Source: Coptodactyla brooksi (Eukaryota > Arthropoda > Insecta > Coleoptera > Scarabaeidae). From it: DNA of 22,279 bases. Below are positions 1-9,390 of the stretch, piece after piece. Numbering within the stretch: position 1 is the stretch's first letter; the number at the start of each line of letters is the position of its first letter. Location of the stretch: contig JAWQRM010000476.1 of NCBI GenBank assembly GCA_033557675.1, positions 1-22,279 of the forward strand. Reading direction: 5' to 3'. The position numbers and the translations under genes are program-made. The notes beneath the pieces were generated by a model. It was not told the origin of the DNA, did not search any database, and saw nothing but the letters and a program-made list of their open reading frames with translations.

Positions 1-4
1 TAAC

Positions 5-12
<8 letters not shown>

Positions 13-46
<34 letters not shown>
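13..46. repeat. (TA)17 microsatellite
   Basis: Seventeen uninterrupted TA dinucleotides, seen directly. Likely polymorphic in length; no function inferred. Confidence 0.97.
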
Positions 47-49
<3 letters not shown>

Positions 50-589
50 TTACGTTAGAAAGATAAATAAAGCCACATGACGACTGAAGATCTGAAGATA
101 ATACTACGGCAAAGAAATGTTACCATTACTAATTTTACTAGATTTTCTAGGTGTTTGAATTTTGATAAAAAACTCCACGAACGTCTTCCTTTACTCTTTA
201 TATGGTTTCAAAAGTTTATATCGTTGCTAGCCAAGAAAAAGAAATAGATATATATATTCCGATCATTGTAAAATGAAATTTCAGTTTTTCTTTGTGGGGA
301 GAGGCATATTTGATACTAAGTTACGTATATCGTTTTTACAATATACGCTCTGAAGTTACCTTCATTAAACTTTAATTAAAGTAACTTCGGGAATTTAATT
401 TAAATTTTAAGGTATTCGTTTAATAAAAAGGGTTTAACAAAAACTTCAGTTAAAGTGGATTTTATAGTGTGTTTAAAGTAAGGTTGGCAGTATCTGCGCT
501 TTAAAGCTGGATCTGCAACCTACACATTTTAACGTCAAATTATTTAAACACAAATATTAATTGAATGGACCTGTGTCAATAAAACAACA
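47..589. other. Unassigned AT-rich DNA
   Basis: No coding similarity or RNA gene recognised. The only local structure is a rough inverted pair around 354-393 (GAAGTTAC and GTAACTTC separated by AT-rich DNA). Probably decayed intergenic or intronic sequence. Confidence 0.5.
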
Positions 590-895
590 AAAGTCTATGA
601 AGTTATAATAGAAAAGGGGCTAAGAGCTAAAAATAAAAAAAAAGATCTACTGTTGCTTCGTTAATGTAAAAAAAGCGTTTGACAGATTAAAGTGAGATCT
701 GGAAAGGCTTGGTCAGAAAAGAAAAATAGCAAGTAAGAACCAAAAATAATTCTAACCAAATCAGCAAGGAAACGAAACAAGTATAAGGTCGGATGGTACA
801 TTCTAAAGCCTGGGGTCCAAGGAAGGGGACATTGAACACATTGAATAAATTCAAATCTTCAAATACATAGGTGATATAATCAGCAGTAAAGAAAT
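590..895 (+). pseudogene. LINE reverse transcriptase remnant with internal deletion
   Basis: Conceptual translation with frameshifts gives a run like VIIEKGLRAKNKKKD, then FVNVKKAFDRLK at about 658-693, which is the RT motif A region of non-LTR retrotransposons (usual form F-x-D-x-K-K-A-F-D-R). Near 835-895 there follows HIE, FKYIGDIISSK, the conserved segment just after the YADD box region. The stretch between (RT motifs B and C) is missing, so this is an internally deleted fragment. The first Asp of motif A, a metal-binding catalytic residue in the family, reads Asn here. Stops and frameshifts interrupt every frame. Clade cannot be fixed from so little; the wording resembles craft-type/RTE-like insect LINEs. 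Non-functional. Confidence 0.72.
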
Positions 896-1318
896 TGCTT
901 TAGTCGACAATCATTATTCCAATCTGTCATGTGATATATCACTTATTATGTAATTTCGTGTTCAAAATCCGAATCTACAATTGAAAAAGTATTACCATGT
1001 AAGATTTTGTTATTTTGTATTTTTTATTTTTAGTTTTTCACTGTTCTTGGTGTTTTTGTTTCGATGTTTTATTTCAGAATATTTTATATTTTGTTCGTTA
1101 TAGGAGTGGTAGAAGATATAAAAATAGTCACTAGATGACAGGTGTGGAACAGATTCTAAACTTTACTCACTAGATGGCAAAATAATCCAGTTGTGAAAAA
1201 CATGTCTTATGATCTAGTGTATGTTGAAACATGCACCGTGCAGTTCACATCATTCTAACCTTAGCCGAACAGTACGTTGTGAATTTTTGTTACCTCAGAT
1301 TCTGTTACTTGGGTTACT
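896..1318. other. Unassigned DNA upstream of the repeat-protein pseudogene
   Basis: No coding similarity recognised. The stretch may include the 5' flank of the element whose coding remnant starts near 1319; paired short motifs CACTAGATGACA (about 1129) and CACTAGATGGCA (about 1167) are a near direct repeat. An ATG at 1221 opens a frame that runs into the pseudogene, but residues before about 1319 do not resemble the family as I know it. Confidence 0.4.
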
Positions 1319-2640
1319 TGTGACAACTTTTGTTATGTGTGCAGGAAATTCACTCCAAAAAGCCCAAAGAAAACCAGTCACTGATTTAGTTAAAAAGACA
1401 TATAAATCGTATTTTGATTGTCTTCCTGGGGATCAAGATAAAAAGTTTGCATCTCATATTGCCTGCATATCCTATCACTTCTACCTCTCTAATATTGCAG
1501 AACATCAAACAAAACTAGACATAAAATAAAATATCCAAATGGGTCTTCAGTGCATTTGACTGCAGTGCAGTTCGCCTGTTCCTGTGTGTAACTTGCAAGC
1601 ACAAATCCAACATCAAGTGATTCAGAAGATGCTCATCATTTAGAAGAATACTGCCTTCAATCTCGTGACACTCCGTCTCAACTTTTTGATCAAAAAGAAC
1701 TGGACGACTGGGTTCGAGATCTAGAACTCGAAATACCAAGCTGAACTCTTGGGGTCGAGACTGCAATAGCAGAACCTTCTAGCTCCAGGGACAAAAATTT
1801 TCAGTTTTAGATCAAGAAGTAGTTCTTCTGCTCAACATTTCCACATGCAGAATGCAATGTGTTTGTGTAGAGATGTTAACGGTTTGATGATGCAGCTAGG
1901 TGTGCAACATAATCCACAGGAGTGGCTATATTTATTGTCTTTAGTAAAACCAGCTTGAAGGCAGTGCTACTGCATAATGGCAATAAATTCCACTCTGTGC
2001 CCTTGGCTTATGCAGTAGACATGAAAGAAACTTATGAAACCCTGGTCCTTACAGATTTACAAGGTGGGTTCACGAAATACTGCTGTTTTTTTGTGCATGT
2101 GGGACAACCGTAAGACAATGAACCACTATACACTCAAAGAATTGCCTAGAAGGAAAATATATGTTGCTGGAAAGGCAATTTTGTGAAAAATACTCCATTA
2201 GTGGAGCCTAGTAAAATCATTTTGCTTCCGCTCCATATCAAATTGGGTTTTATGAAGAACTTCCTAAAAGCTATGGATAAAGGAGGACAGGTCTTCAATC
2301 GTTTGAAAGAAAACCAAATTGAGTGAGACAAAGCTATGTAAAAGAAGGTATATTTCTTAGATCCCAAATAAGACAATTGTTGAACGATCCAATCTTCGAT
2401 ACCAACCTCAAAAATAGGTGCTAATTAGGTTCTTGGTCCTCTTTCAAAGCAATTGCCAATGGCTTTTTGGGCAACAGAAAAGATGATAACTATGTTTTCA
2501 TTGTGAATGATCTATTAGACAACTGCAAGAAGATGGGATGTACAATGTTGCTGAAAATTCACTTCTTACATTCACATCTAGATTTCTTCCCGGAAAATTT
2601 GGGAGCCCTAAGCGATGAACGGTTTCACCAAGATATCCTT

Positions 2641-2850
2641 AAAGTAGAAGTTTTGGAACCTTCGGCTCTGTTGCAAAGTAAAACCGAAGTCACCACTACG
2701 CCAAAATTTGAAGAGAGGATGCTCGATGCACGTTTTGCTAACCAAGTTAGCATCATCAGGGGCGATGAAAGACTAACTACTAACTAACATAAAACCCACT
2801 ACCCGTTTAAACAATATCTCCCCGTACAGCGTTTTCCGTCCCCATGTGAC
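2641..2850 (-). mobile_element. 210-bp hammerhead-bearing repeat, copy A, inserted in the pseudogene
   Basis: This segment interrupts the repeat-protein pseudogene and is flanked by the direct repeat ATCCTT at 2635-2640 and 2851-2856, a plausible 6-bp target-site duplication. Read on the minus strand it starts near CATGGGGACGG, carries a hammerhead-like motif at 2763-2721, and ends in a conserved tail (GCCGAAGGTTCC then CTACTTT). The same sequence recurs in both arms of the inverted repeat at 20164-20801, and the motif-plus-tail part recurs at 9801, 16436 and 17200. It has no coding capacity. Best inference: a non-autonomous retroelement of the Penelope-terminal-repeat or retrozyme kind. A forward open frame runs from the older protein through this insert, but in this insert it is only antisense reading. 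Confidence 0.75.
2721..2763 (-). ncRNA. Hammerhead-like ribozyme motif, copy A (degenerate)
   Basis: On the minus strand: CTGATGA, one extra T, stem II GCTAAC-TTG-GTTAGC (six perfect pairs), then AAAA where GAAA is required, then CGTGC-ATC and GAGC. The G12-to-A change and a mismatch in stem I (GCCC against GAGC) should abolish cleavage. Confidence 0.6.
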
Positions 2851-2935
2851 ATCCTTGCCATGGAACACCTACTACTGTTGGAGTCTTGTTAAGGAAAGTG
2901 ATGAAATGGCATACAAAGGAGAGCTTTGATATCGC

Positions 2936-3290
2936 ATTTTTCAAATAAAAAAGACGATTAAAGTTGAAAATACATTCTAAACTAGCTTAAGACATCCTTT
3001 TGGCATCATGTCTATATATAAATATAATGAGAGACACAATACTAAGTTCTGAATTTAAGTAAGTAAAGTTTTTAAGTTAGTAAAGTTTATTTAAGTAAAT
3101 AAAGAACTTAGTGGGTTTACTACGTTTTTGTTTGTGTTTAATTCTGTCAAAATTCACCAGTATTTCTTTTTGTTCTGCTGTCTATGTAGAAAATGTGATG
3201 TGTTAGATAGAAACTGGTTTTACCATCGAATTCAGCTCCCCAAAATTAGATAAAACAACCCATCTACAAATTAGATACAGGAAAAAAGTT
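2936..3290. other. Unassigned DNA with short imperfect repeats
   Basis: No coding similarity recognised. Positions 3055-3104 hold two to three imperfect copies of a unit built on TTAAGTTAGTAAAGTTT. It may include the 3' flank of the repeat-protein element. Confidence 0.4.
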
Positions 3291-3740
3291 TAAATTTGTT
3301 GTCTAGTGTTATTGACGATGAAATAAGCAATCGTCTGAAATCAGCAGGGAATCTATATGACTCACTCTAGGATATTTCTCATCCGATACAAATGTGGCAG
3401 TGTGCACAATCGTATACTCCCAATACTAATCAACAATTGCAACAGCTAAGTACCTGAGAAGAAGCCTGGGTTTCAGAAAAATTTTGAAAATCAGAAAATC
3501 TAAAACCAATACAAGCAATCCAAAAAATAGAAGAAATTTAGACGATTTGGCCATTGATGCAGAGTGGATAATAATCGACAATTAAAGAAAATGTTTGAAG
3601 TCAACGCTGAGGGGTTAAATAGAAAAAAAAGACCAATAGTAACATGGAAAAAGAGCACAGGTCAGCTACTACAAGAAAAAGGAAAATATGCTGAGAAAGC
3701 AAAGAGAAATAGATCACGGATGTTTTTCTTAGTAACACCT
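3291..3740 (+). pseudogene. LINE ORF2 C-terminal remnant
   Basis: Broken reading frames give DDEISNRLKSAGNLYDSL (about 3315-3363), which fits the post-RT segment that in many insect LINEs reads like EI..RI.AGN..YYSL, then EAWVSEKILK near 3460, a decayed form of the SE(T/A)WVL.KK segment, and then from 3564 DNNRQLKKMFEVNAEG, RKKRPIVTWKKS and LLQEKGK, matching the basic tail (usual form D.RLPKK.FEA..EG.R.RGRPR.TW..) that ends ORF2 of many non-LTR elements. The 68-residue frame at 3564-3770 is only the last piece and ends in unrelated residues. A 5'-truncated, mutated copy with no catalytic domain. Confidence 0.65.
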
Positions 3741-4235
3741 GGTTGGTGCTTATTTGTAATTACTATCTAGCCTTAAGACTAATTAACAATATTATTCTAA
3801 CTGAAAATAGGTTATCTTGGGAACACAATGTTGTTATGAACACAATGTTCAGCCTTCTTCACTATTAAAGTGGAAGCAGTGGCGGTTTAGCTTTTATACG
3901 CGATCTATCACATTTTTATTCTTGGTCCATTCTAGACCAATGAACAACTTTCGGCGATCTATTCGTAGCTTCAAGTCTTCCATTTCACGGGATCGCAATA
4001 GAGGGTGCCCAACTGTCCTTCCTATCTCTTGCAGGTAGGCGCGGAAACCACCGTGTCCTTTCTATTCTATTTAGTGATTTAGTGGAGGATCGATTCCATC
4101 GCTGAATTCTTCTTGATTCCTTTCCACAGCTATTCAGGGACCTGTCGTTCATTTTTATTACGTAGTTCTCCAATTTGCCGATTTTTCGATTTTCTACCAG
4201 AAAAGTTACGTTGTACATCCGTAGATTTTCTCATA
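3741..4235. other. Unassigned DNA, locally less AT-rich
   Basis: Open frames exist on both strands at about 3817-4038 and 3985-4218 but overlap antisense to each other and resemble nothing I know. Composition around 3950-4160 is richer in G+C than the flanks, which could indicate an unidentified repeat. Confidence 0.35.
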
Positions 4236-4701
4236 TTAAAAAGTATGACAATTAAATAATGAGAATTTTAATTTAAATCATAGAACACGTCAAGCCATCT
4301 ATCGAATATAGTTTATGAGTGGTTCAATTGTTTTAACAATGGTCGTGAAAAGAATAAAAATAGTGCTGATTTGGTAAAAAAAAACGTGAAATCATTGCTG
4401 TCGACGGAAATTTTACTGTGAGAATGTTGGCTGAAGAATTAAAAACAAATAAAGAAACTGTTCGTTAAATTTTGACTCAAGACTTGGGAAAAAGAAAAGT
4501 TAAATGACTACCAAAAAATTGCTGGCGTAGAGCATTGTAAAGATCTCATTAAAACTACTGAAAATAATCCAGATTTTCTTAATTAAGAAAGTATACTGAG
4601 TTAAATGGAACCTATTTTGAATAAAAAATAACATTTATACATAATTCAATGTGTTTTTTGTATATCTAAAAATTGTTGTTATTTAATTGTCATACTGTGT
4701 A
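4236..4701 (+). mobile_element. Internally deleted mariner transposon with both terminal inverted repeats
   Basis: The left end near 4241 reads AAGTATGACAATTAAATAA and the right end at 4679-4701 is its reverse complement ending in TACTGTGTA, so the ends match over about 19 bases; TA, the mariner target, lies at both borders. A second left end at 15951 shows the likely original terminus CACAGTATG. Inside is the N-terminal part of a mariner transposase followed directly by a segment resembling the last residues of the protein (about ELNGTYFE, stop, near 4593-4622). The catalytic D,D34D core has been deleted, leaving about 465 bp compared with the usual 1.3 kb. Such derivatives could only have moved with transposase supplied in trans. 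Confidence 0.85.
4311..4587 (+). pseudogene. Mariner transposase N-terminal remnant
   Basis: Frame one gives VYEWFNCFNNGREK, the end of the first helix-turn-helix region in mariner transposases (usual form V..WF.RF..GR). After a frameshift the second helix-turn-helix appears as TVRMLAEELKTNKETVR, stop, ILTQDLGKRKVK (about 4410-4503), then HCKDLIKTTENNPDFLN before a stop near 4585. In the intact protein these helices bind the terminal inverted repeats. The paired DNA-binding region is recognisable but has at least three lesions and the catalytic domain is absent. It lies between the two TIRs of its own element. Confidence 0.85.
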
Positions 4702-5439
4702 TGCACCCCAGTTTGGCTTGGTAGTTGTTGTCCAAGCTTATTCTCTCCTCATAAATTTCGCGTCCTTTCACGGGTTTATTACAACTTCATTGTCGTAATG
4801 CTGGAGTAAGAAAAAAATGTAGCCATATTTCTCGTCCCTGGCGCCAGTTATGGGTGATGCACTTACCATTTAAAGTCACGTTATTACTTTAAATTTAAAA
4901 TAGTCTGAAGTGATAAAGTTTCTGTATGAAAAAGTATTGCCTCTTAAATTTAGAATTATATCTTGAATATAATTTATATTCAAGATTTATATCTTGAATA
5001 TAAGTTGAATAGTACCATAAAAACAGCTATAAGTTTGTAACATATCTCATCGGGGATTATTGTAAGGTCTGTAAATTTAATAATAGTAATATTTATTGAT
5101 TGAAAAACCCAAACAGAATACATACATAATTAATAATAATAAATTTGGGTATTCTAGTGGGTGAAAATTTAGAAATGAGTGAACTATTTTTCAATTTCAC
5201 CAAAATGACAACAAATAAAGATTCATAAAATATAGTTGCACGCCATTACCATTACATTAAAATACATTATATAATGTAATTAACGTCAACAAATGAGAAA
5301 AAGAGAGAGAACCAAAGTCACGTCACTCATCTTCACTGTAAGATTCACTTTAGCTCAAAACAATGTTTCCTTGACTCACGAATGAAGCACTCAAAAAATG
5401 GCAGTAAAGCTGCAATATTTTAGACATTCGAGACCTCCT
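4702..5439. other. Unassigned AT-rich DNA with a perfect palindrome
   Basis: No coding similarity recognised. Apart from the palindrome at 4960-4986 the stretch is plain AT-rich sequence. Confidence 0.4.
4960..4986. repeat. Perfect 13-bp inverted repeat plus third copy
   Basis: ATCTTGAATATAA and its exact reverse complement are separated by one base, and a third direct copy of the unit follows at 4989-5002. Probably a slippage or fold-back product. Confidence 0.9.
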
Positions 5440-5625
5440 TGATCTCCAAGTTAGCAGGTCCCTCCTGTCCAATAGGTAATTATGCCATAGCTTCACTGCA
5501 CAATCAATGAAGCCCATATAATGAAGTATAGTTAACAATATTAATGATTCATGATTACCAGCGTCTAAGAGCCTTGGACAAATCAAATAAAATTGAGCAA
5601 GTAATCCCAATCATTTATTTTAGTT
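5440..5625 (-). pseudogene. LINE reverse transcriptase fragment (motif A region)
   Basis: On the minus strand two frames together give ILFDLSKAL, frameshift, AGNHESLILLTILHYMGF, then IDCAVKLWHNYLLDRR. This matches the segment of jockey/CR1-like reverse transcriptases that usually reads FLDLSKAFDTVNHELLL.KL..YGF......L...YL.NR. The catalytic Asp of motif A is kept (LFDLSKA), but a frameshift falls right after it and nothing on either side continues the protein. A longer open frame at 5350-5610 includes this piece, but its last 25 residues or so are unrelated. An isolated fragment of under 200 bp, non-functional. Confidence 0.68.
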
Positions 5626-6850
5626 TCATTTCGATATTTCTTTTCTGTTAAGAAATGGTTTATCTATTACAAAGTACAGATCTATTGCTTTCCTTTAGTT
5701 CTGTATTAAAATTAATCTTACTTTAAGATTAATTCTTTTGTGTAGGTACTTTTGTAAATCAAATTGTTACCTATCTAGGTATGTAAATATCCCAGTATCT
5801 CAATTTTACTTGCTAAATTCACCAGGTGAATAAAGCTGTGCAGTTTTGAAAAAGTAAGGATGCCTGTAAGACATACACACAACTTAGGATGACAGAAACA
5901 ACTCCCAGTCGTTGTCATACGTCAATGATATTTAATGAATGTTTGATCACGCTATACTAACTTTCTGTTGACTACAAAATCTCACTACACGTTTATCAAA
6001 GCTTCTCAACTGAGGAACCAGATATTAAGTATAAATAATCCAATCTGTTGGACAATCTTTTTAAAATAATCGTTGACTATGAAATTAGAAATATTGTTGA
6101 AAATTTAGCTTTATAAGATCACTATAACGACGGTTTGATTATGAAATCAAATGTTGCAAACAAAACATTCTAAATTACAAAAAGAACCTCTGAAGTATCG
6201 GAACAATCAAAATTTTGAAGGCGTTTTCAACAGAGAGTACATTGTTGAACACTATCATTTGCAAAAAATGATCTGAACGCTTGAATGCTAGATCATGCTA
6301 AATGACGTATGAATCACAGTTTCATAGCCCAGTTCAACTTCTGGAACATCATTTGTGAAACAAGTGATTTAGTCTTTTACTTCAATTATGGATTCACCTG
6401 GATTAAAGAAGTTGTAGTGAAGGATTCAAAACAATTCGTTCAATTGGTGTTGTTTTTCATTTTTACTGTGACTGTGTAGAATGGCCACGAATCAATAATC
6501 TAGACAAAAATATTAGTAGACAAAAATAATGGTGATAAGTGGAAAGACTTCCTGCAAAAATGTTGCGATTCTCACATTTTTATTAATTTAAAGATCTTCT
6601 TAATCAAGAATTTCATTATTCATATTGAAATGTTTTGGCTCGCTACACAATTTTTATGAATTATGAGAAGGTGGTTCTGAAGATTACACTTTGTACTCCA
6701 ACCAGCTCATACTTTAATTGGCCAATATTCTTGAAGTATGCATCATCTGTCTTTAATTAATATTCTCATATTAATCGACGAGACTGCTGGACACTCGTAG
6801 AGGACACCTTGTACTGTCTCATCTTCCAGGCAACACCATTTACTATTCCA
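5626..6850. other. Unassigned AT-rich DNA
   Basis: About 1.2 kb with no coding similarity, RNA gene or clear repeat that I can recognise on either strand. Confidence 0.45.
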
Positions 6851-7066
6851 TTAATAAGTAACTAGTTCTGGTAGTCCCATTTCACATTGGCTGGCCAATT
6901 TCAAACTATCTCTGAAATTCACTCGATGTTTCATGACGATCCGGTTAACGATCGGAAATACAAGTCCATCCGTAGGCTGCCAATCCATTTCCTCATCTGA
7001 AGCGGGTGTAATGTTGTTTAATTGTTTATCTATTTCGGACGCGTAGGTCCCCTCGTCAATCTTCAT
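6851..7066 (-). CDS. Unrecognised 71-residue open frame, possible exon
   Basis: Minus-strand frame from ATG at 7066 to a stop at 6851. The residues are soluble and mixed, with an acidic patch (ASDEEMDWQP), no membrane segment and no signal peptide, unlike the low-complexity frames around it; the region is also less AT-rich than its flanks. Immediately upstream of the ATG the minus strand reads TTTTTATCCGTTAG, which looks like a 3' splice acceptor, so this could be an internal exon rather than a start. No good donor is evident near the stop. I do not recognise the protein, and it could equally be a transposon fragment. No function is proposed. Confidence 0.25.
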   Translation of the reverse strand: MKIDEGTYASEIDKQLNNITPASDEEMDWQPTDGLVFPIVNRIVMKHRVNFRDSLKLASQCEMGLPELVTY

Positions 7067-7261
7067 CTAACGGATAAAAACTAAAATATGCTAACTAACT
7101 TTTAAAATTAAATTAAGTTTGAGTGGCAGATTGTGAAAATTGTCCCACTGACTCATTCCCGGCAATATAGGTCAAGGGATGTAGGTGAAAGGGTTAATTA
7201 GAATTGAAATTAAAAAAAAAATACCTAACAAAGTAGTTCAATAATAAGTCACTATTTGAAA

Positions 7262-8215
7262 ACACACTTCTCTATCTTTGGATCATTATGCCCTTAAAGC
7301 GTTGGATTTTGGTCAGACCCATTTTTCCTGTCCTTCCTGTTCCTAGTCACTATCTTCATTTCTTCCACCCTTTTGTTTCCTTTCCTATCGACCTATTTTA
7401 TTTGGTCTAGCTATTTCCATTGCTATCATTTTCTTCTTTTTGTCTAACTTGTTTCTAAGATTTTCTCAGTTAACCTCTGCTGTTCTATTCTTATTGTGTT
7501 CCCGTGTCACTTCAGCTTATTGTTTTCAATTATTCTCAGTATTGTTTCTTGTTCTGGTGTCTCAGCTTATGTATTATTTTTTGGTGTTTTCTTTTAAATT
7601 TATTACTTATCTCTAGGCCTATTTTACCATCCTCTGAGACTACAAACTACACTACCAAAATAAATACTTTATGTTACTTCTAATTCATCACCATTTCTAT
7701 CCTTGTGCCCTGAGATGTATTGATTAAGTTTTGTATTTTTAAATGTATACCTGGTATTAGCATTGGAGGTAGGCTATTGTGCACAGAAAACTGTTTGGAA
7801 GTATGTGGTCCTTTTCCTTTTATTCTTTATTAGTAATTTGTCTCCTTGCTTCTAAATTCTTCTAACTTTGCTTCTTCAATTTATACTCTAAAATGCATAT
7901 TTTTATATATCGATTTAGTGATTTTTATTAATTTTTGAGAGACTTCACTGCTTTGAATTGTTTTACATAAATGGTCCCTATCTACTGGATCAAAACTGTC
8001 TTTTCTGCTTCTTACTAAAGTTGCCCTATAGTTATCACAGATTATCTGTTTTCCTTTATCGTAAATAGGCATTATCAAGTTTCTGCTCCAGTCATGCCGG
8101 GTATTTCTTCTTTGCCACGTTCTTCGGAAAATTTCCAGTGACCTTTCCTTCCCTTCCCTTCCTAGCCATTTAATAATTTCTGGTTCTATAACATCATCTG
8201 TTTGTCTGGAGTTCT
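7262..8215 (-). pseudogene. Decayed LINE copy: RT and C-terminal region
   Basis: Minus-strand blocks in order: DDVIEPEIIKWLGREG, LEIFRRTWQRRN, HDWSRNLIMPIYDKGKQ, CDNYRATL (about 8210-8020), the classic start of a non-LTR RT domain (..E.IK.......W....IP..W....I.PI.KKGD...C.NYR); a deletion; then SFDPVDRDHLCKTIQ and KLIKITKSIYKN, the motif A region; further down DGKIGLEISNKFKR and, near 7500, LRIIENNKLK, HGN, RIEQQRLTEKILE, which fit the C-terminal tail. Motif A reads SFDPVDRD, keeping the second Asp of AFD. The YADD box is not visible. Multiple stops and an internal deletion make it inactive. The 3' end of the element is near 7262. Confidence 0.72.
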
Positions 8216-8289
8216 TTTATGGTATTTCTTGTGATACCTTCTCTCTTTGCTATTGTGATAATGCTTCGCATTAATCTATCGTGATTCGT

Positions 8290-8640
8290 TACTCCAATTA
8301 TTGATCTCAAGCATTTCTTTATTGTATTGCTTATCTTTAGGCCTGTTTTTCCAATACTCTGACACTACATTGCCTTAATACTTTATATTCTTACTTACTT
8401 GTAATTCATCACCATTTCCATCCTTGCGGCCTGCGATATATTGATTATATTTTGTATTTTTAGATGTATACCTCCTACCTTATTATATTAGAAATTCTTC
8501 TGACCTTGCTCCTTCAATTAATACCCTAAAAATGTATATTTTTATATATCGATTTAGTGGTCCCTATCTACTGGATCAAAAGCTGTCTGCTGTATCAGGA
8601 CGATAACCAATAAATAAACCTCTTCCCTTTTTTCAAAGTA
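8290..8640 (-). pseudogene. Second LINE copy of the same family, shorter
   Basis: A second copy of the motif A region (TAFDPVDRDH then SIYKN-like residues, about 8590-8535) lies upstream of the first on the same strand. Nucleotide blocks shared with 7640-7990 include CACCATTTC, TATTGATTA, TTTTTATATATCGATTTAGT and GGTCCCTATCTACTGGATCA, so the two copies are clearly one family. This copy lacks about 55 bp between the RT motif A and the next helix that the first copy keeps. The arrangement is a head-to-tail duplication or two independent insertions. Non-functional. Confidence 0.65.
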
Positions 8641-8959
8641 TCATTCTTTTCTATTTCTTAGTATGTGTAAGTTCTGTGTAATCTATTCGTATGCTAGTGT
8701 ATTCTCTCTATTTCTGATAGTGATAATGCTAACTATTTCACTTCTAGTGATAATGCTGATTTATCCCTTGTTCTCGTATATTCTTTCTGTTTGAATTTCC
8801 TTTCATAACAAGTCTCTCCATATTTTCAGTGTTACTGAAACACTGTTTTAGTGTGCTTGTTGTTGGCTTTCTCCCCATACTCTTTCCTATCGTGATTTCT
8901 TTTTGTTAGTCTTTTAATTAGTTCCAGAATATGCTATTAACTTTGCTGTTCTGGTTGTT

Positions 8960-9390
8960 TCTATTTTGAAGCCTTCAGGGTCCTTAGATCTGGTATTGTG
9001 TTCTAGCATCTTGTGTAACTCTCTTCAATCCTTTTTTATGTTTTACCTTTTCCCAACGTCTCACTCTTCCCATACTTTTCCAATCATCAATCACGGCATC
9101 CCACCATCTCGTTCTTAGTCGTGCTTTTACTTTCTCTTCCGTGGACTTCCATAAAGTTATTGCCTTTATCGTACTTGTGTCAATTTTCGTAATGTGCCCT
9201 AGACAGATGAACATTTGAACTTTTTTGATCCTTCACTATTTTATTAATTCTTCTTCTGATGTCATTTGGATTCCACTTGGATCACAGTATTCCTCTTAAC
9301 ACTCCTCTCTCAAACATTCGAAGATATTTTTGTTATGCCTTCGTAATAATTCCCTTTATATTGTATTTCTTCTAAAAATCAAGCATGTCC
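8960..9390 (-). pseudogene. LINE C-terminal tail, third fragment
   Basis: The minus-strand frame at 9214-8984 gives FICLGHITKIDTSTIKAI, TLWKSTEEKVKARLRTRWWD, AVIDDWKSMGRVRRWEK and DARTQYQI. This is the basic tail of ORF2 in insect LINEs, usually read as GHV.RM......K.......G.R..GRPRTRW.D.V..D........W...A.....W......A.THYG. Upstream on the same strand (9330-9215) are weaker LINE-like residues. It lies head to tail with the two RT fragments at lower coordinates and may be the tail of a separate copy. No catalytic residues are included. Confidence 0.68.

Larger units (their letters stand above)
1319..2935 (+). pseudogene. Decayed copy of an uncharacterised, highly repetitive arthropod protein family
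   Basis: Collinear blocks of one protein appear in shifting frames: DNFCYVCRKFTPKS (about 1321), LVKKTYKSYFDC and PGDQDKK (1387-1444), LFDQKELDDWVRDLEL (1682-1730), AELLGSRLQ (about 1741), NLLAPGTK, KTSLKAVLLHNGNKF and AYAVDMKETYE (1946-2040), GFTKYCCFF (2067-2093), NTPLVEPSKIILLPLHIKLG (2188-2247), FMKNFLKAMDKGG, VKEGIF.RSQIRQLL, FLGNRKDDNYV, GCTMLLKIHFLHSHLDFF (2538-2590), RFHQDI, then YYCWSLVKESDEMAYKG at 2870-2920. From memory this is a family of unknown function present in many copies in aphids, beetles, crickets and other arthropods, often with the wording LLHNGNK and SHLDFFPENLG; its high copy number suggests a mobile or domesticated element. The paired Cys near the start could be a zinc-binding module. 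At least five frameshifts or stops, plus a 210-bp insert at 2641-2850 between RFHQDI and YCWSL, make this non-functional. No activity is known to me. Confidence 0.8.

Noticed and set aside
2467..2787. A 106-residue open frame that could be annotated as a gene
   Set aside because: Its first half is one block of the decayed repeat-protein family and its second half is antisense reading of the inserted hammerhead repeat, so it is a chance fusion.
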